From Mesorhizobium sp. B4-1-3 (lineage in GTDB: Bacteria; Pseudomonadota; Alphaproteobacteria; Rhizobiales; Rhizobiaceae), in the NCBI RefSeq assembly GCF_006439355.1, contig NZ_VFTG01000006.1, positions 212,707 through 276,706 of the forward strand: a DNA stretch of 64,000 bases. Direction: 5' to 3'. Below the pieces are notes generated by a model. That model made no database searches and had not been told where the DNA came from. It saw only the letters and a list, made by a program, of their open reading frames with translations. The position numbers were made by a program, and so were the translations under genes. Shown here in pieces: positions 25,311 to 33,509 of this stretch; the stretch's first letter is position 1, and every line of letters starts with the position of its first letter.

Positions 25311-26516
25311 ATGACCCTCAAGAAAGCCATCTCCGGCACCAATCTCGAGCAAGCGAAATCGCACAACCGGCGCGTGGTGATCGAGGCGATCCGCACCAAC
25401 GGCGCACTGTCGCGGGCGGCGATCGCCAGGCTGACGGCGCTGTCGTCGCAGACCATCTCCAACATCGTCGAGGAACTGGAAGCGGCCGGGCTGCTGCGCC
25501 CTGAAGCAACGCTGAAAGGCGCGCGCGGCCAACCTGCCGTGCCTTATTCCATCAATCCCGGCGGCGGCTATTCGATCGGCCTGCAACTCGACCATCAGCT
25601 TGCCGTCGGCGTCGTCACCGATCTCTCCGGTGCGATGCGCGCCCGCGTCGAGAGAAATGTCGACCGGCCGACTCCCACAGAGGCCATGCCGCTGCTTGCC
25701 GCCATCTCAAGCGACCTGATCGCAACCTCTCGACTGGATCGCACAAGGCTGCTCGGCATAGGGATGGCGATGCCCGGGCCGTTCGGCGTCGAGGGCATGA
25801 CTTCGGTCGGCCCGACGGCCCTTCCCGGCTGGCAGGATTTTCCGGTGGCTGACGAATTGGAGCGGCTGACCGGTATCGCCGTCACGGTCGAGAACGACGC
25901 CACCGCGGCGGCCATAGGCGAGCGGCTCTATGGCGTTGCCCGCAAGCTCGGCAGCTTCGTCTACCTCTTCATCGGCACGGGCCTCGGCGCCGGGCTTTTC
26001 CTCGACGGCCATCTCTACAAGGGCTCTCGCCACAATGCAGGCGAGATCGGACACATCATCGTGCAGCCGGGCGGACTTGCCTGCGGCTGCGGCAAGCGCG
26101 GCTGCCTGGAGCGCTACGTCTCGCTGCGCGCGGCCTATGACAGGCTCGACCTGGCGGATCCCGACCATGCTTCTCCCGAGTTGCTGGAAAACCTCCTGGC
26201 AAAGGGCGACCGCCGTTTCGAGGCATGGCTCGCCGAGGCGGTCGAGCCGTTGCGGCAGGCAATCGACATCCTGGAAATGGCGCTCGATCCAGAAACCGTC
26301 GTGCTTGGCGGTTTCATGCCGCTGTCGGTGATCGAGGCCCTGGCCGGCCGGCTTGAACCGCTCCATCTCTCGGTTAGCGCGACCAGCGTCCGTACCACGC
26401 CGCGCGTCATGGTCGGCGCCGCGGGCAAGGACACCTCCGTCCTCGGCGCAGCCGCCCTGCCGATCTTTTCGGAAACCAACCCGCAATTCGACGTGCTGCA
26501 GAAGCCGGTCACCTGA
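25311..26516 (+). CDS. ROK-family transcriptional regulator with intact zinc motif
   Basis: A 401-residue NagC/Mlc-like regulator. The N-terminal winged helix holds SHNRRVVIEAIRTNGALSRA and the recognition segment SSQTISNIVEELEAAGLL. The ROK domain has ENDATAAAIGERLYG, IGTGLGAGLFLDGHLYKG, a histidine in HNAGEIGHI and the full zinc motif CGCGKRGCLERY. The start is uncertain: the ATG at 25311 or an in-frame GTG at 25293, neither with a clear ribosome site. It is divergent from the GT4 gene and followed four bases later by the deformylase-like gene. A glucose or glucoside ligand would fit the neighbours. Confidence 0.88.
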   Translation: MTLKKAISGTNLEQAKSHNRRVVIEAIRTNGALSRAAIARLTALSSQTISNIVEELEAAGLLRPEATLKGARGQPAVPYSINPGGGYSIGLQLDHQLAVGVVTDLSGAMRARVERNVDRPTPTEAMPLLAAISSDLIATSRLDRTRLLGIGMAMPGPFGVEGMTSVGPTALPGWQDFPVADELERLTGIAVTVENDATAAAIGERLYGVARKLGSFVYLFIGTGLGAGLFLDGHLYKGSRHNAGEIGHIIVQPGGLACGCGKRGCLERYVSLRAAYDRLDLADPDHASPELLENLLAKGDRRFEAWLAEAVEPLRQAIDILEMALDPETVVLGGFMPLSVIEALAGRLEPLHLSVSATSVRTTPRVMVGAAGKDTSVLGAAALPIFSETNPQFDVLQKPVT

Positions 26517-26519
26517 CAC

Positions 26520-27017
26520 ATGGCAGTTCGGCCGATCATAAATTTTCCCGATCCCCTGCTGCGCGCCGTCGCGGATCCTGTAGAGCTTTTCGACAGCGAT
26601 CTGCGCAACTTGGCCGGCGATCTCATCGACACCATGCACGCGGCGCCCGGGATCGGCATAACCGCCCCGCATATCGGCATTCTGAAGCGCCTTGTCGTGA
26701 TCCAGGTACCTCCTGCCGCAAAGCCTTCGATCTATGTGAATCCGTCGATTGTCCAGGCCTCGACCGAAACGGTCCACCATACGGAAGGCAGCGTTTCGAT
26801 GCCTGGCGTAACGGAAGATGTCGAGCGCCACGCCCGTGTGCGGGTTGGCTATCAGGATCTCGAGGGTAAGAAGCAATTTGAGGACGCGGAGGGCCTGCTG
26901 GCGGTCTGTCACCAGCATGAGATCGATCAGCTCGACGGGCTCTTCTGGACGCAGAGGCTGTCGCGCCTGAGGCGCGACCGCCTGATCAAACGCTACGCCA
27001 AGCTGCGATCCTCCTAG
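26520..27017 (+). CDS. Peptide-deformylase-like protein with altered metal site
   Basis: A 165-residue protein colinear with peptide deformylases, which remove the formyl group from new proteins. The three family motifs are recognisable but changed. Motif 1 is GIGITAPHIG, with H51 where the oxyanion glutamine normally stands. Motif 2 is EGSVS instead of EGCLS, so the metal-binding cysteine is S91. Motif 3 is QHEIDQLDG instead of QHExDHLxG, so the second histidine ligand is Q137, while H133 and the catalytic E134 remain. Two of three metal ligands are lost, so normal activity is doubtful. The gene follows the ROK regulator and converges on the phosphonate transporter. It is not the housekeeping def by context. 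Confidence 0.85.
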   Translation: MAVRPIINFPDPLLRAVADPVELFDSDLRNLAGDLIDTMHAAPGIGITAPHIGILKRLVVIQVPPAAKPSIYVNPSIVQASTETVHHTEGSVSMPGVTEDVERHARVRVGYQDLEGKKQFEDAEGLLAVCHQHEIDQLDGLFWTQRLSRLRRDRLIKRYAKLRSS

Positions 27018-27027
27018 ATTGGCGAGA

Positions 27028-27825
27028 TTACGACCTCGTCTGCCGACCGGTGACCCGTTCGAGCCCGAGCAGCAGGATGAGCGTCACGGCGACGAGCACC
27101 ATGGTCAGCGCCGCACCCGCGAAAACATCGCCGCGATCCGTCAAGCTGAAGATCGATACCGGCAGCGTCACCCAGCCCGGCGGATAGACCATGACGGTGG
27201 CCCCGAGCTCGCCCATCGACAGCGCGAAGCTCAGCCCGAAGGCGGCGACCAGATAGGGCGTAAGCAGCGGCAGTGTGACATGCCAGAGCCGGTAGGCCGG
27301 ACGGGCGCCGAGGCTCGACGCCACCTGCTCGAAATCGGGCGAGAGCCGCGCCAGCCCGGCCGAGACATTGCCGAAGGTGAAGGCCGAGATCAGCACGAAA
27401 TGCGCCACCATGACGATGGCGACGGTGCCGTTGAGCAAAAGCGGCGGATGGCTGAAGGCCACCAGCAGGCCTAGACCGACGGACACCGAAGGCACGGCGC
27501 TTGGAATGAAGAACAGCACGCCGAGCACCCTGGCCAGCGTGGCGTCCTGGATACGCAGGGCAAGCGCTGCCCAGGTGCCGCTGATCAGCGCCAGCGCGCT
27601 GGCCAGGAAGCCGGTGACGAGGCTCGCCCTCACCGCCTGCCATGCCGCCCCTTGCACGACATCACTGTAATGCTCTGTTGTCAGACCGCTCGGCAGCACG
27701 CCGTTCCATTGATTGGCCAGGCTGGAAAGCAGGATTACCGCCAGCGGAGCGAGGAACAGCACACCAAACAGCAGGGCAAAGACTGCCCAAATCACGATGC
27801 GACCGGGGCGCGACCAGACCAGCAT
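27028..27825 (-). CDS. phnV: 2-aminoethylphosphonate ABC transporter permease 2
   Basis: Inner-membrane permease of 265 residues with about six hydrophobic segments and the BPD_transp_1 EAA loop ASSLGARPAYRLWHVTLPLLTPYL. The first segment is IVIWAVFALLFGVLFLAPLAVILL. The ATG at 27825 lies two bases beyond the stop of the other permease gene. It is the last gene of a binding-protein, ATPase, permease, permease set with the order of Salmonella phnSTUV. The name is by context and order; the protein itself is similar to other iron/putrescine-type permeases. Confidence 0.82.
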   Translation of the reverse strand: MLVWSRPGRIVIWAVFALLFGVLFLAPLAVILLSSLANQWNGVLPSGLTTEHYSDVVQGAAWQAVRASLVTGFLASALALISGTWAALALRIQDATLARVLGVLFFIPSAVPSVSVGLGLLVAFSHPPLLLNGTVAIVMVAHFVLISAFTFGNVSAGLARLSPDFEQVASSLGARPAYRLWHVTLPLLTPYLVAAFGLSFALSMGELGATVMVYPPGWVTLPVSIFSLTDRGDVFAGAALTMVLVAVTLILLLGLERVTGRQTRS

Positions 27826-27827
27826 CC

Positions 27828-28688
27828 CTATGCTCCGAGACGGCCGGCGGCGAACCGGTAGAGGCCGAACAGCCCCAGCGACAGCGCGATGTTGATGACC
27901 GCGATGATGCAGGCGACCTGATAGGCCGATTCCTGGATGGCCTTGCTGTAGATCAGCAGCGGCAGCGTGATGACGCCCTTGGCGCCGATGAACAGCACGA
28001 TGCCGAACTCGTTCACCGTCAACAAGAGACACAGGCTGCCGCCGGCGATCAGCGCCGGCACGGCGGCCGGCAGGATGATTTGGCGCACGATCCTGAACGG
28101 CCGCGCGCCGAGTACGCTCGCCGCTTCGATCTGGCCGCGGTCGACGAGCGAAAAGGCGGCGAGCAGCGGACGCAGCACGAAGGGCGAGTAGACGGTGACC
28201 TCGGCCAGCACCACGCCCCAGGTCGAGTAGAGGAAATCGACCGGCGGCGCGTGCAGCGAGAGGACTTCCATCAATCCGGCATTGAGCATGCCCGCCGAGC
28301 CGTAGAGGAAGGTGAAGGCGAGCGTCACCAGGAACGTTGGCAGGGCGATGAAGGTGTCGATCAGCCGGGCGATTACGCCGCTGCCGGGAAACGGCACGAA
28401 AGCGAGGATCAGCCCCAGCACCAGCCCGACGATCAGGCATCCGGCGGTCGCCGCGACCGAAATGGTGATGGTGTTGAGGAGCGCGTTGAGGAAAAAGCGC
28501 GCATGCAGCACGCGCACGAACTCGGCGACGTTGGCCATGCCGCTGTCGTCGGTAAAAGCCTGCTGGACGATCAGCACCAACGGATAGAAGAACAAGAGCG
28601 CCAGCAGCGCCGCCGGCGGCACGATCCAGAACCGGCCGGGCACTCTTCTCACCGCCGACGTGGCGGGAAGGACGGCCGCGTCAGCCAC
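27828..28688 (-). CDS. phnU: 2-aminoethylphosphonate ABC transporter permease 1
   Basis: Inner-membrane permease of 286 residues, six hydrophobic segments, with the EAA loop ASVLGARPFRIVRQIILPAAVPAL. The start is a GTG at 28688 that overlaps the end of the ATPase gene by eight bases, so translation is coupled. With PhnV it forms the channel of an importer whose binding protein and ATPase lie upstream. Aminoethylphosphonate as substrate is inferred from the adjoining phnWAY genes. Confidence 0.82.
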   Translation of the reverse strand: MADAAVLPATSAVRRVPGRFWIVPPAALLALLFFYPLVLIVQQAFTDDSGMANVAEFVRVLHARFFLNALLNTITISVAATAGCLIVGLVLGLILAFVPFPGSGVIARLIDTFIALPTFLVTLAFTFLYGSAGMLNAGLMEVLSLHAPPVDFLYSTWGVVLAEVTVYSPFVLRPLLAAFSLVDRGQIEAASVLGARPFRIVRQIILPAAVPALIAGGSLCLLLTVNEFGIVLFIGAKGVITLPLLIYSKAIQESAYQVACIIAVINIALSLGLFGLYRFAAGRLGA

Positions 28689-29829
28689 AGACGTCTTCCG
28701 GTACGAGCGAGGTATCGCCGGGCGTGAAGAACAGCGGCATGGCGGAGCCGCGCTCCGGTAGGCTCAGCGGCAGCCTGGTCGCCGAGACGCGCACCGGCGT
28801 GCCGTCGACATCGAGCACCAGATGGGTGAGTTCACCCTGCCAGTGCACTTCCTTTAGCGTGCCGACGATCCTGTTGGTGTGTTCCGCGTCGCCGGTGAGG
28901 CTGAGATGCTGCGGTCTTATGCAGAGCAGGGTCTTGTCGCCGGGCTTCTCGCCACGCGCGGCGCCGGCCAGCACGGCATCGCCAAGCCTGGCCTTGGCGA
29001 ACCCCTTCGGTCCCGCGGCGCTTTCCGCGACGGTGACCGGCAACAGGTTCGCGCGACCCAGGAACTCCGCCGTGAAGCGGTTCGGCGGCCGGCGATAGAG
29101 TTCGGCCGTCGGCCCGTGCGAGGACACCCTTCCGTCACGCATGATGGCGATCTTGTCGGCAAGCGTCAGCGCTTCGGTCTGGTCATGAGTGACGTAGAGG
29201 ATCGTCAGTCCAGGCAGGTCGCGATGCAGCCTGGCGATTTCCTCGACCATGTTGCGCCGGATCTGAGCGTCGAGCGCTGAAAGCGGCTCGTCGAGCAGAA
29301 GCACGCGCGGCCTGACCGCCAGCGCCCGTGCAATCGCCACACGCTGCTGCTGGCCGCCGGAAAGCTCGCGCGGATAGCGCTCGGCAAAGCCCGACATGCC
29401 GACGGTCGCGAGCGAGTCCTTGACGCGTTCGGCAATCAGCGCCTTATCGGCGCCTTGCGCCCTGAGCCCAAAGGCGACGTTGTCCTCGACCCGCATATGC
29501 GGGAAGAGCGCATAGTTCTGCACCACCATGCCGAGCCCGCGCTCATAAGGCGGAAGATCGGTCACGTCGGTGGCGCCGATACGGATGCGGCCGCTTGCCG
29601 GCCTGACGAAACCGGCGACGGCCCGGAGCGCCGTCGTCTTGCCGGAGCCGGAGGGCCCGATCATCGCCAGGATCTCGCCAGGCGCGATATCAAGCGTCAG
29701 CGGATGCAGTACAACATGCGCGCCATAGGCGACGCTGACCTTGTCGAAGTGGACGTTGGAGCCGGCGCCGCGAATTTTCGCGGCGTCGACGTCCATGACA
29801 TTGCTTCCCGTGAATGCGGGCACCGACAT
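28681..29829 (-). CDS. phnT: 2-aminoethylphosphonate ABC transporter ATPase
   Basis: ATPase of 382 residues with an N-terminal nucleotide-binding domain and a C-terminal TOBE-type domain, the PotA/FbpC layout. Walker A is GPSGSGKTT, the Q-loop is in VVQNYALFPHM, the signature is LSGGQQQRVAIARAL, Walker B is VLLLDEPLSALD and the switch is VTHDQTEAL. The TOBE part (about residues 270-380) includes KTLLCIRPQHLSL. The ATG at 29829 has GGAGGAGCAGCC upstream; an in-frame ATG at 29853 is weaker. It powers the PhnUV permeases. Confidence 0.87.
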   Translation of the reverse strand: MSVPAFTGSNVMDVDAAKIRGAGSNVHFDKVSVAYGAHVVLHPLTLDIAPGEILAMIGPSGSGKTTALRAVAGFVRPASGRIRIGATDVTDLPPYERGLGMVVQNYALFPHMRVEDNVAFGLRAQGADKALIAERVKDSLATVGMSGFAERYPRELSGGQQQRVAIARALAVRPRVLLLDEPLSALDAQIRRNMVEEIARLHRDLPGLTILYVTHDQTEALTLADKIAIMRDGRVSSHGPTAELYRRPPNRFTAEFLGRANLLPVTVAESAAGPKGFAKARLGDAVLAGAARGEKPGDKTLLCIRPQHLSLTGDAEHTNRIVGTLKEVHWQGELTHLVLDVDGTPVRVSATRLPLSLPERGSAMPLFFTPGDTSLVPEDVCG

Positions 29830-29860
29830 GGCTGCTCCTCCGGATTTGCTCACCAGGAGA

Positions 29861-30892
29861 TCAACTTCCCGTCGCTTCGTTCCACTTCTTGACGTAATCG
29901 GGCAGCTTGGTGAGCGCGTCGTCCCAGTTCGGCGCCCAGATGGTCACGCCCTTCATCGCCTCCTGCGCCTTGGCGAAATTGGCGTCGTCCGGCTTCACAT
30001 CCTTGCGGGCAGGCAGGCCGAGCGCGACGGAGCTTACCGTCGACTGCGCTTCCTTGGAGAGCAGGAACTCGATCAGCTTCTTGCCGTTGTCGGAATTGGG
30101 CGCGCCGGCGACCAAGCCGATTTCATAAGGCAGCGCGAAGGTAGAGCGGGTGCCGTCCGGACCGGCGGGCCAGAACACCTTGATGTTCGGATTGTCGGCC
30201 ATCTGCGACAGGTTCATCTGCAAGTCGCCATTGGCGACATGCAGCTCGCCCTTGTTGACCAGCGCGGTCAGCTTGCCGGTCGAGGCGGACGGGCCGACAT
30301 TGTTGTCCTGCAGCTTCTTCATGAATTCGAAGCCGGCATCCTCGCCGCCGAAGGCGTGGATGATCTCGAGCATGACGGCGGTGCCGTCGCCGGCCTGGCC
30401 GGGCGTCGAATACTGGATTTTGCCCTTGAACTTCGGATCGAGCAGGTCGTTGTAGCTCTTCGGCGCTTCCGGAAGCACGGAGGCGTTGTAGATGAAGTCC
30501 ATGTAGTTGTTGACCAGCGGCCGGTACTTGTCGGTACCGCCGTCGATCTGGTCAGAGCCTTCGGGCTTGAAGTCCTGCAAAAGGCCGTCGGCCGCAGCGC
30601 GCTGGATGAAGGGTGGTAGCGTCACCAGGACGTCGGCCTGCGGGTTCGACTTCTCCTTGGCCACGCGTTCGACGACGCCGCCTGAGCCGCCCTCGATATA
30701 CTGCACGGTGATGCCGGTGGCCTTCGTGAAGGCGGCGAACTCGGTCTCGTACCAGCTGCCGTTGCCGTCATGCAGGCCGTCGGCCGAATAGATGGTGACG
30801 ACGCCGTCGGCGAAGGCCGGCGCGACGAGCGCCGATGAGCCGAGCAGCGCCGCCGCGAAGGTCATGGCTACGGCAAGATTTTGCGATTTCAT
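29861..30892 (-). CDS. phnS: 2-aminoethylphosphonate-binding periplasmic protein
   Basis: Periplasmic solute-binding protein of 343 residues, type 2 fold as in iron- and AEP-binding proteins. A signal peptide (residues 1-28) ends PAFA before [11 protein letters not shown]. The segments [23 protein letters not shown] and [26 protein letters not shown] are typical of the AEP/Fe3+ subgroup. AAGGGGAACCGACC precedes the ATG at 30892. It is the first transporter gene behind the catabolic genes, with its own AT-rich upstream region (30893-31146), so it may also have its own promoter. Confidence 0.85.
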   Translation of the reverse strand: MKSQNLAVAMTFAAALLGSSALVAPAFADGVVTIYSADGLHDGNGSWYETEFAAFTKATGITVQYIEGGSGGVVERVAKEKSNPQADVLVTLPPFIQRAAADGLLQDFKPEGSDQIDGGTDKYRPLVNNYMDFIYNASVLPEAPKSYNDLLDPKFKGKIQYSTPGQAGDGTAVMLEIIHAFGGEDAGFEFMKKLQDNNVGPSASTGKLTALVNKGELHVANGDLQMNLSQMADNPNIKVFWPAGPDGTRSTFALPYEIGLVAGAPNSDNGKKLIEFLLSKEAQSTVSSVALGLPARKDVKPDDANFAKAQEAMKGVTIWAPNWDDALTKLPDYVKKWNEATGS

Positions 30893-31001
30893 GGTCGGTT
30901 CCCCTTTGATTGAAAGGCACGATCTGCGACGCACTCGTGGTGGCGTTGGTCGGCCCGCTAAGGGCTCGGTAGCGCTGGTGCATGTCGTCGTTATGTCAAC
31001 T

Positions 31002-31015
31002 TTGAGGGTCCTCAA
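31002..31015. promoter_or_regulatory. Inverted repeat upstream of phnS
   Basis: TTGAGGGTCCTCAA (TTGAGG-GT-CCTCAA) lies about 110 bases before the phnS start in an AT-rich gap of 254 bases between the dehydrogenase and phnS genes. The gap also holds the AT tract AATCTATTTATTTTAT near 31025. A separate phnS promoter with an operator here is plausible. Confidence 0.4.
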
Positions 31016-31146
31016 TCGATAAGTAAAATCTATTTATTTTATGACAGGCAAGTATGAGCTGATATTTGTCACGAAACTGTCGCATGGCCGCCATCGGCGT
31101 GTTCTTGCATGTTTGGTTGTGATTCCTTATGCAAGTGGCGGATTTT

Positions 31147-32157
31147 TCAGCGAAATTCGACGCTTGTCGTCTGCGCGCGCAAGCGCGGGTCGCGCGAACG
31201 GATCGTCACAGGCCGGCCGTCGAGCAGTTCGAAACAGCGAGCTAAAGTGTCGTCCTCCAGCCGCCGCATCGCCTCATGCGTGAAGAAGGTGAGGTGCGGA
31301 AACAGGATCACATTGTCGCGATCGAAAAGCGCGCTCATTGGATGGCCGGACCTCGCCAGCGGCTCCAGCGAATAGACATCGAGCCCGGCTCCGGCAATGC
31401 GACCGGCAACGATCGCTTGGACAAGTGCGGCTTCATCGATGATGGCTCCGCGCGAGACGTTGATGAGGATCGCCGAAGGCTTCATGCAAGCGAGTTCTTG
31501 CGCGCCGATAAGGCCTCGCGTGTCATCGTTCAGAACGCAGTGGATCGAGACGAAATCGCAGACCCCAAGCACCGCTTGCAGATCGTTCACCTTCTCGATG
31601 CCGGCAGCCTGCATCGTTGCCGCATCGACGCCGGGATCGAAGCCGAGCACCCTTGCCCGGAACCCCTGCCCCGCCATGCGCGCCATGCTGCGGCCGATCT
31701 TGCCGCAGCCGACCAGGCCAATCGTGGCGCCGGCGATATCGCGGCCCAGCCAGCGCTGTTCCGGCCAGAGCCAGCCATCGCGCGAAACAGCCGCCGTGAT
31801 CGCCGGCAGCCGCTTCGCCAGCGCGATCAACAACGCGAAGGCGCCTTCGGCGACCGTCTCCTCGGCATATTCAGGAACATTGACCACGGGAATGCCGCGC
31901 CGCATCGCCGCCTTTATGTCGATGGCATCGATGCCGACGCCGTATTTGACGATGCCCTTGAGGTTTCGCGCCGCCTCGATGACGCGCGCGGTGATCGGCG
32001 TGTAGCACATCAGGATGAGGTCGGCGTCGGCGACCGCCGCCATAAGCTCGGCTTCCGGAATGCCGTCCGGCAGTGTCACCAACTCGACGCCGCGCGCCCT
32101 CAAGCCCGCGTCGATGCCCGGGCATTCGAGCTCGCGATCGGTGCGGACCGCCTTCAC
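31147..32157 (-). CDS. D-isomer-specific 2-hydroxyacid dehydrogenase in the phosphonate operon
   Basis: NAD(P)-dependent dehydrogenase of 336 residues. The Rossmann motif is GLVGCGKIGRSMAR; the catalytic arginine is in INVSRGAIIDE, the glutamate in VYSLEPLARSG and the histidine in LFPHLTFFTHEA, so it should be active. The start is a GTG at 32157, five bases after the PbfA-like gene. No known step of the PhnW-PhnY-PhnA route needs this enzyme. Its place inside the operon points to a side branch, for example on a hydroxy- or keto-phosphonate such as phosphonolactate/phosphonopyruvate, or on a downstream hydroxy acid. That is inference. Confidence 0.85.
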   Translation of the reverse strand: MKAVRTDRELECPGIDAGLRARGVELVTLPDGIPEAELMAAVADADLILMCYTPITARVIEAARNLKGIVKYGVGIDAIDIKAAMRRGIPVVNVPEYAEETVAEGAFALLIALAKRLPAITAAVSRDGWLWPEQRWLGRDIAGATIGLVGCGKIGRSMARMAGQGFRARVLGFDPGVDAATMQAAGIEKVNDLQAVLGVCDFVSIHCVLNDDTRGLIGAQELACMKPSAILINVSRGAIIDEAALVQAIVAGRIAGAGLDVYSLEPLARSGHPMSALFDRDNVILFPHLTFFTHEAMRRLEDDTLARCFELLDGRPVTIRSRDPRLRAQTTSVEFR

Positions 32158-32162
32158 TGGGC

Positions 32163-33509
32163 TCAGGCCGCCAGCACTGCGGCCTCGACAATGTCGAGCG
32201 CCCGGTCGAGATCGGCGCGCGAAATCACCAGCGGCGGCGAAAGGGTGAGCACATTGCCCTGGCTGATCTTGAAGCTCAGCCCCTGGTCGAGGCAGCGGTA
32301 GTAGATCTTCTCGGCAAGCGCACGCGCCGGCGTCCGGCTCGCCTTGTCCTCGACCATCTCGACGCCGAACATCAATCCCCTGCCTCTGACGTCGCCGACG
32401 AAAGGCGAGCGCTGCATGAGGTCGCGCATCCGCGCGACCGCGTGGGCGCCGAGCTCCGCGGAGCGCTCGACCAGTCCTTCCTCGCGAATGATGGCGATGG
32501 TGGTCAGCGCCGCGCGGGCCGTCACAGGATTCTTCTCATGCGTGTAGTGGCCGATGGCATAGTCGCCGGCCACGTCGAGATCGCGCCGCGCGATGACCGA
32601 GGCGATCGGCAGGATACCGCCGCCGAGCGATTTGCCGAGCACGAGGATGTCGGGCGTCACCCCGTCATGCTCGGAGGCGAAGAATTTGCCGGTCTTGCCG
32701 AGACCGGTCGGGATTTCGTCGAAGATCAGCAGCGTGCCATGCCGGTCGCAGGCTTCGCGCACCGCTTTCCAGAAGCCCGGCGCCGGCACCAGCGGCGTAG
32801 CGCGCATCGGCTCGGCGATGAAGGCGGCGAAATCGCCTTCGCGCCCCAGCACGTAAGCGATCATGTTGGCGCAAGCGCGGGCGGAATCCTCCAGCGAGTT
32901 GGTGCCGTATGGACAATTGTGCGGCGCCCAGGGCGCGACATGCTCCGTGCCGGGCAGCAGCGGCCCGGCGATACCGGAGCGGAACGTCGCTTCGCCGCCG
33001 ACGCTGGATGCGCCGAAACCGGCGCCGTGGAAAGCGTCCCAGAAGGATAGCGTCTTGAACCGGCCGGTCGCCGCGCGCGCCAGCTTCAGCGACACCTCGA
33101 TCGCGTCGGACCCACCTGTGGTGAACAGCACCTTGCCGAGGTCCCCAGGCGCCAGCCTGCCAAGCGTCTCGGCCAGCTCTACCGCCGGCTCGCAGGTGAA
33201 GCGGCGTGGCGCGAATGGCAGCTCGTCCATCTGCCTGGCGATCGCTTCCTTGAGCCGCGGATGGCCGTAGCCGATATGGTGGACGCTGTTGCCATGGAAA
33301 TCCATGTAACGGCGTCCGGCGGTGTCCTCGATCCAGATGCCTTCGGCCTTGGCGATGGCCGAGACGCAGGGGCTGGACAAGCTCTGGTGCAGGAAGGCAT
33401 CGGCGTCGCGCCGCAACAGCGCCTGCGACGGCGCGTGGCTCTGTTTGGCGCTCCATTCCTGGCGGGCCGCCGCCTTGTTGGATTCGCCTTCGGTATGGAC
33501 GAGCGTCAT
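32163..33509 (-). CDS. Class III PLP enzyme, PbfA-like (1-hydroxy-2-aminoethylphosphonate ammonia-lyase candidate)
   Basis: Fold type I PLP protein of 448 residues of the class III aminotransferase family. PLP contacts are visible: GGSDAIEVSLKLARA, D264 in LIFDEIPTGLGKTG and the Schiff-base K293 in LVLGKSLGGGILP. In phosphonate clusters this relative is PbfA, a lyase that turns (R)-1-hydroxy-2-aminoethylphosphonate into phosphonoacetaldehyde and ammonia, widening the range of substrates that enter the PhnY-PhnA route. The neighbours phnW, phnA and phnY fit that role exactly. It overlaps the FAD oxidoreductase gene by four bases. PbfA function is by context and family; an aminotransferase cannot be excluded. 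Confidence 0.8.
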   Translation of the reverse strand: MTLVHTEGESNKAAARQEWSAKQSHAPSQALLRRDADAFLHQSLSSPCVSAIAKAEGIWIEDTAGRRYMDFHGNSVHHIGYGHPRLKEAIARQMDELPFAPRRFTCEPAVELAETLGRLAPGDLGKVLFTTGGSDAIEVSLKLARAATGRFKTLSFWDAFHGAGFGASSVGGEATFRSGIAGPLLPGTEHVAPWAPHNCPYGTNSLEDSARACANMIAYVLGREGDFAAFIAEPMRATPLVPAPGFWKAVREACDRHGTLLIFDEIPTGLGKTGKFFASEHDGVTPDILVLGKSLGGGILPIASVIARRDLDVAGDYAIGHYTHEKNPVTARAALTTIAIIREEGLVERSAELGAHAVARMRDLMQRSPFVGDVRGRGLMFGVEMVEDKASRTPARALAEKIYYRCLDQGLSFKISQGNVLTLSPPLVISRADLDRALDIVEAAVLAA

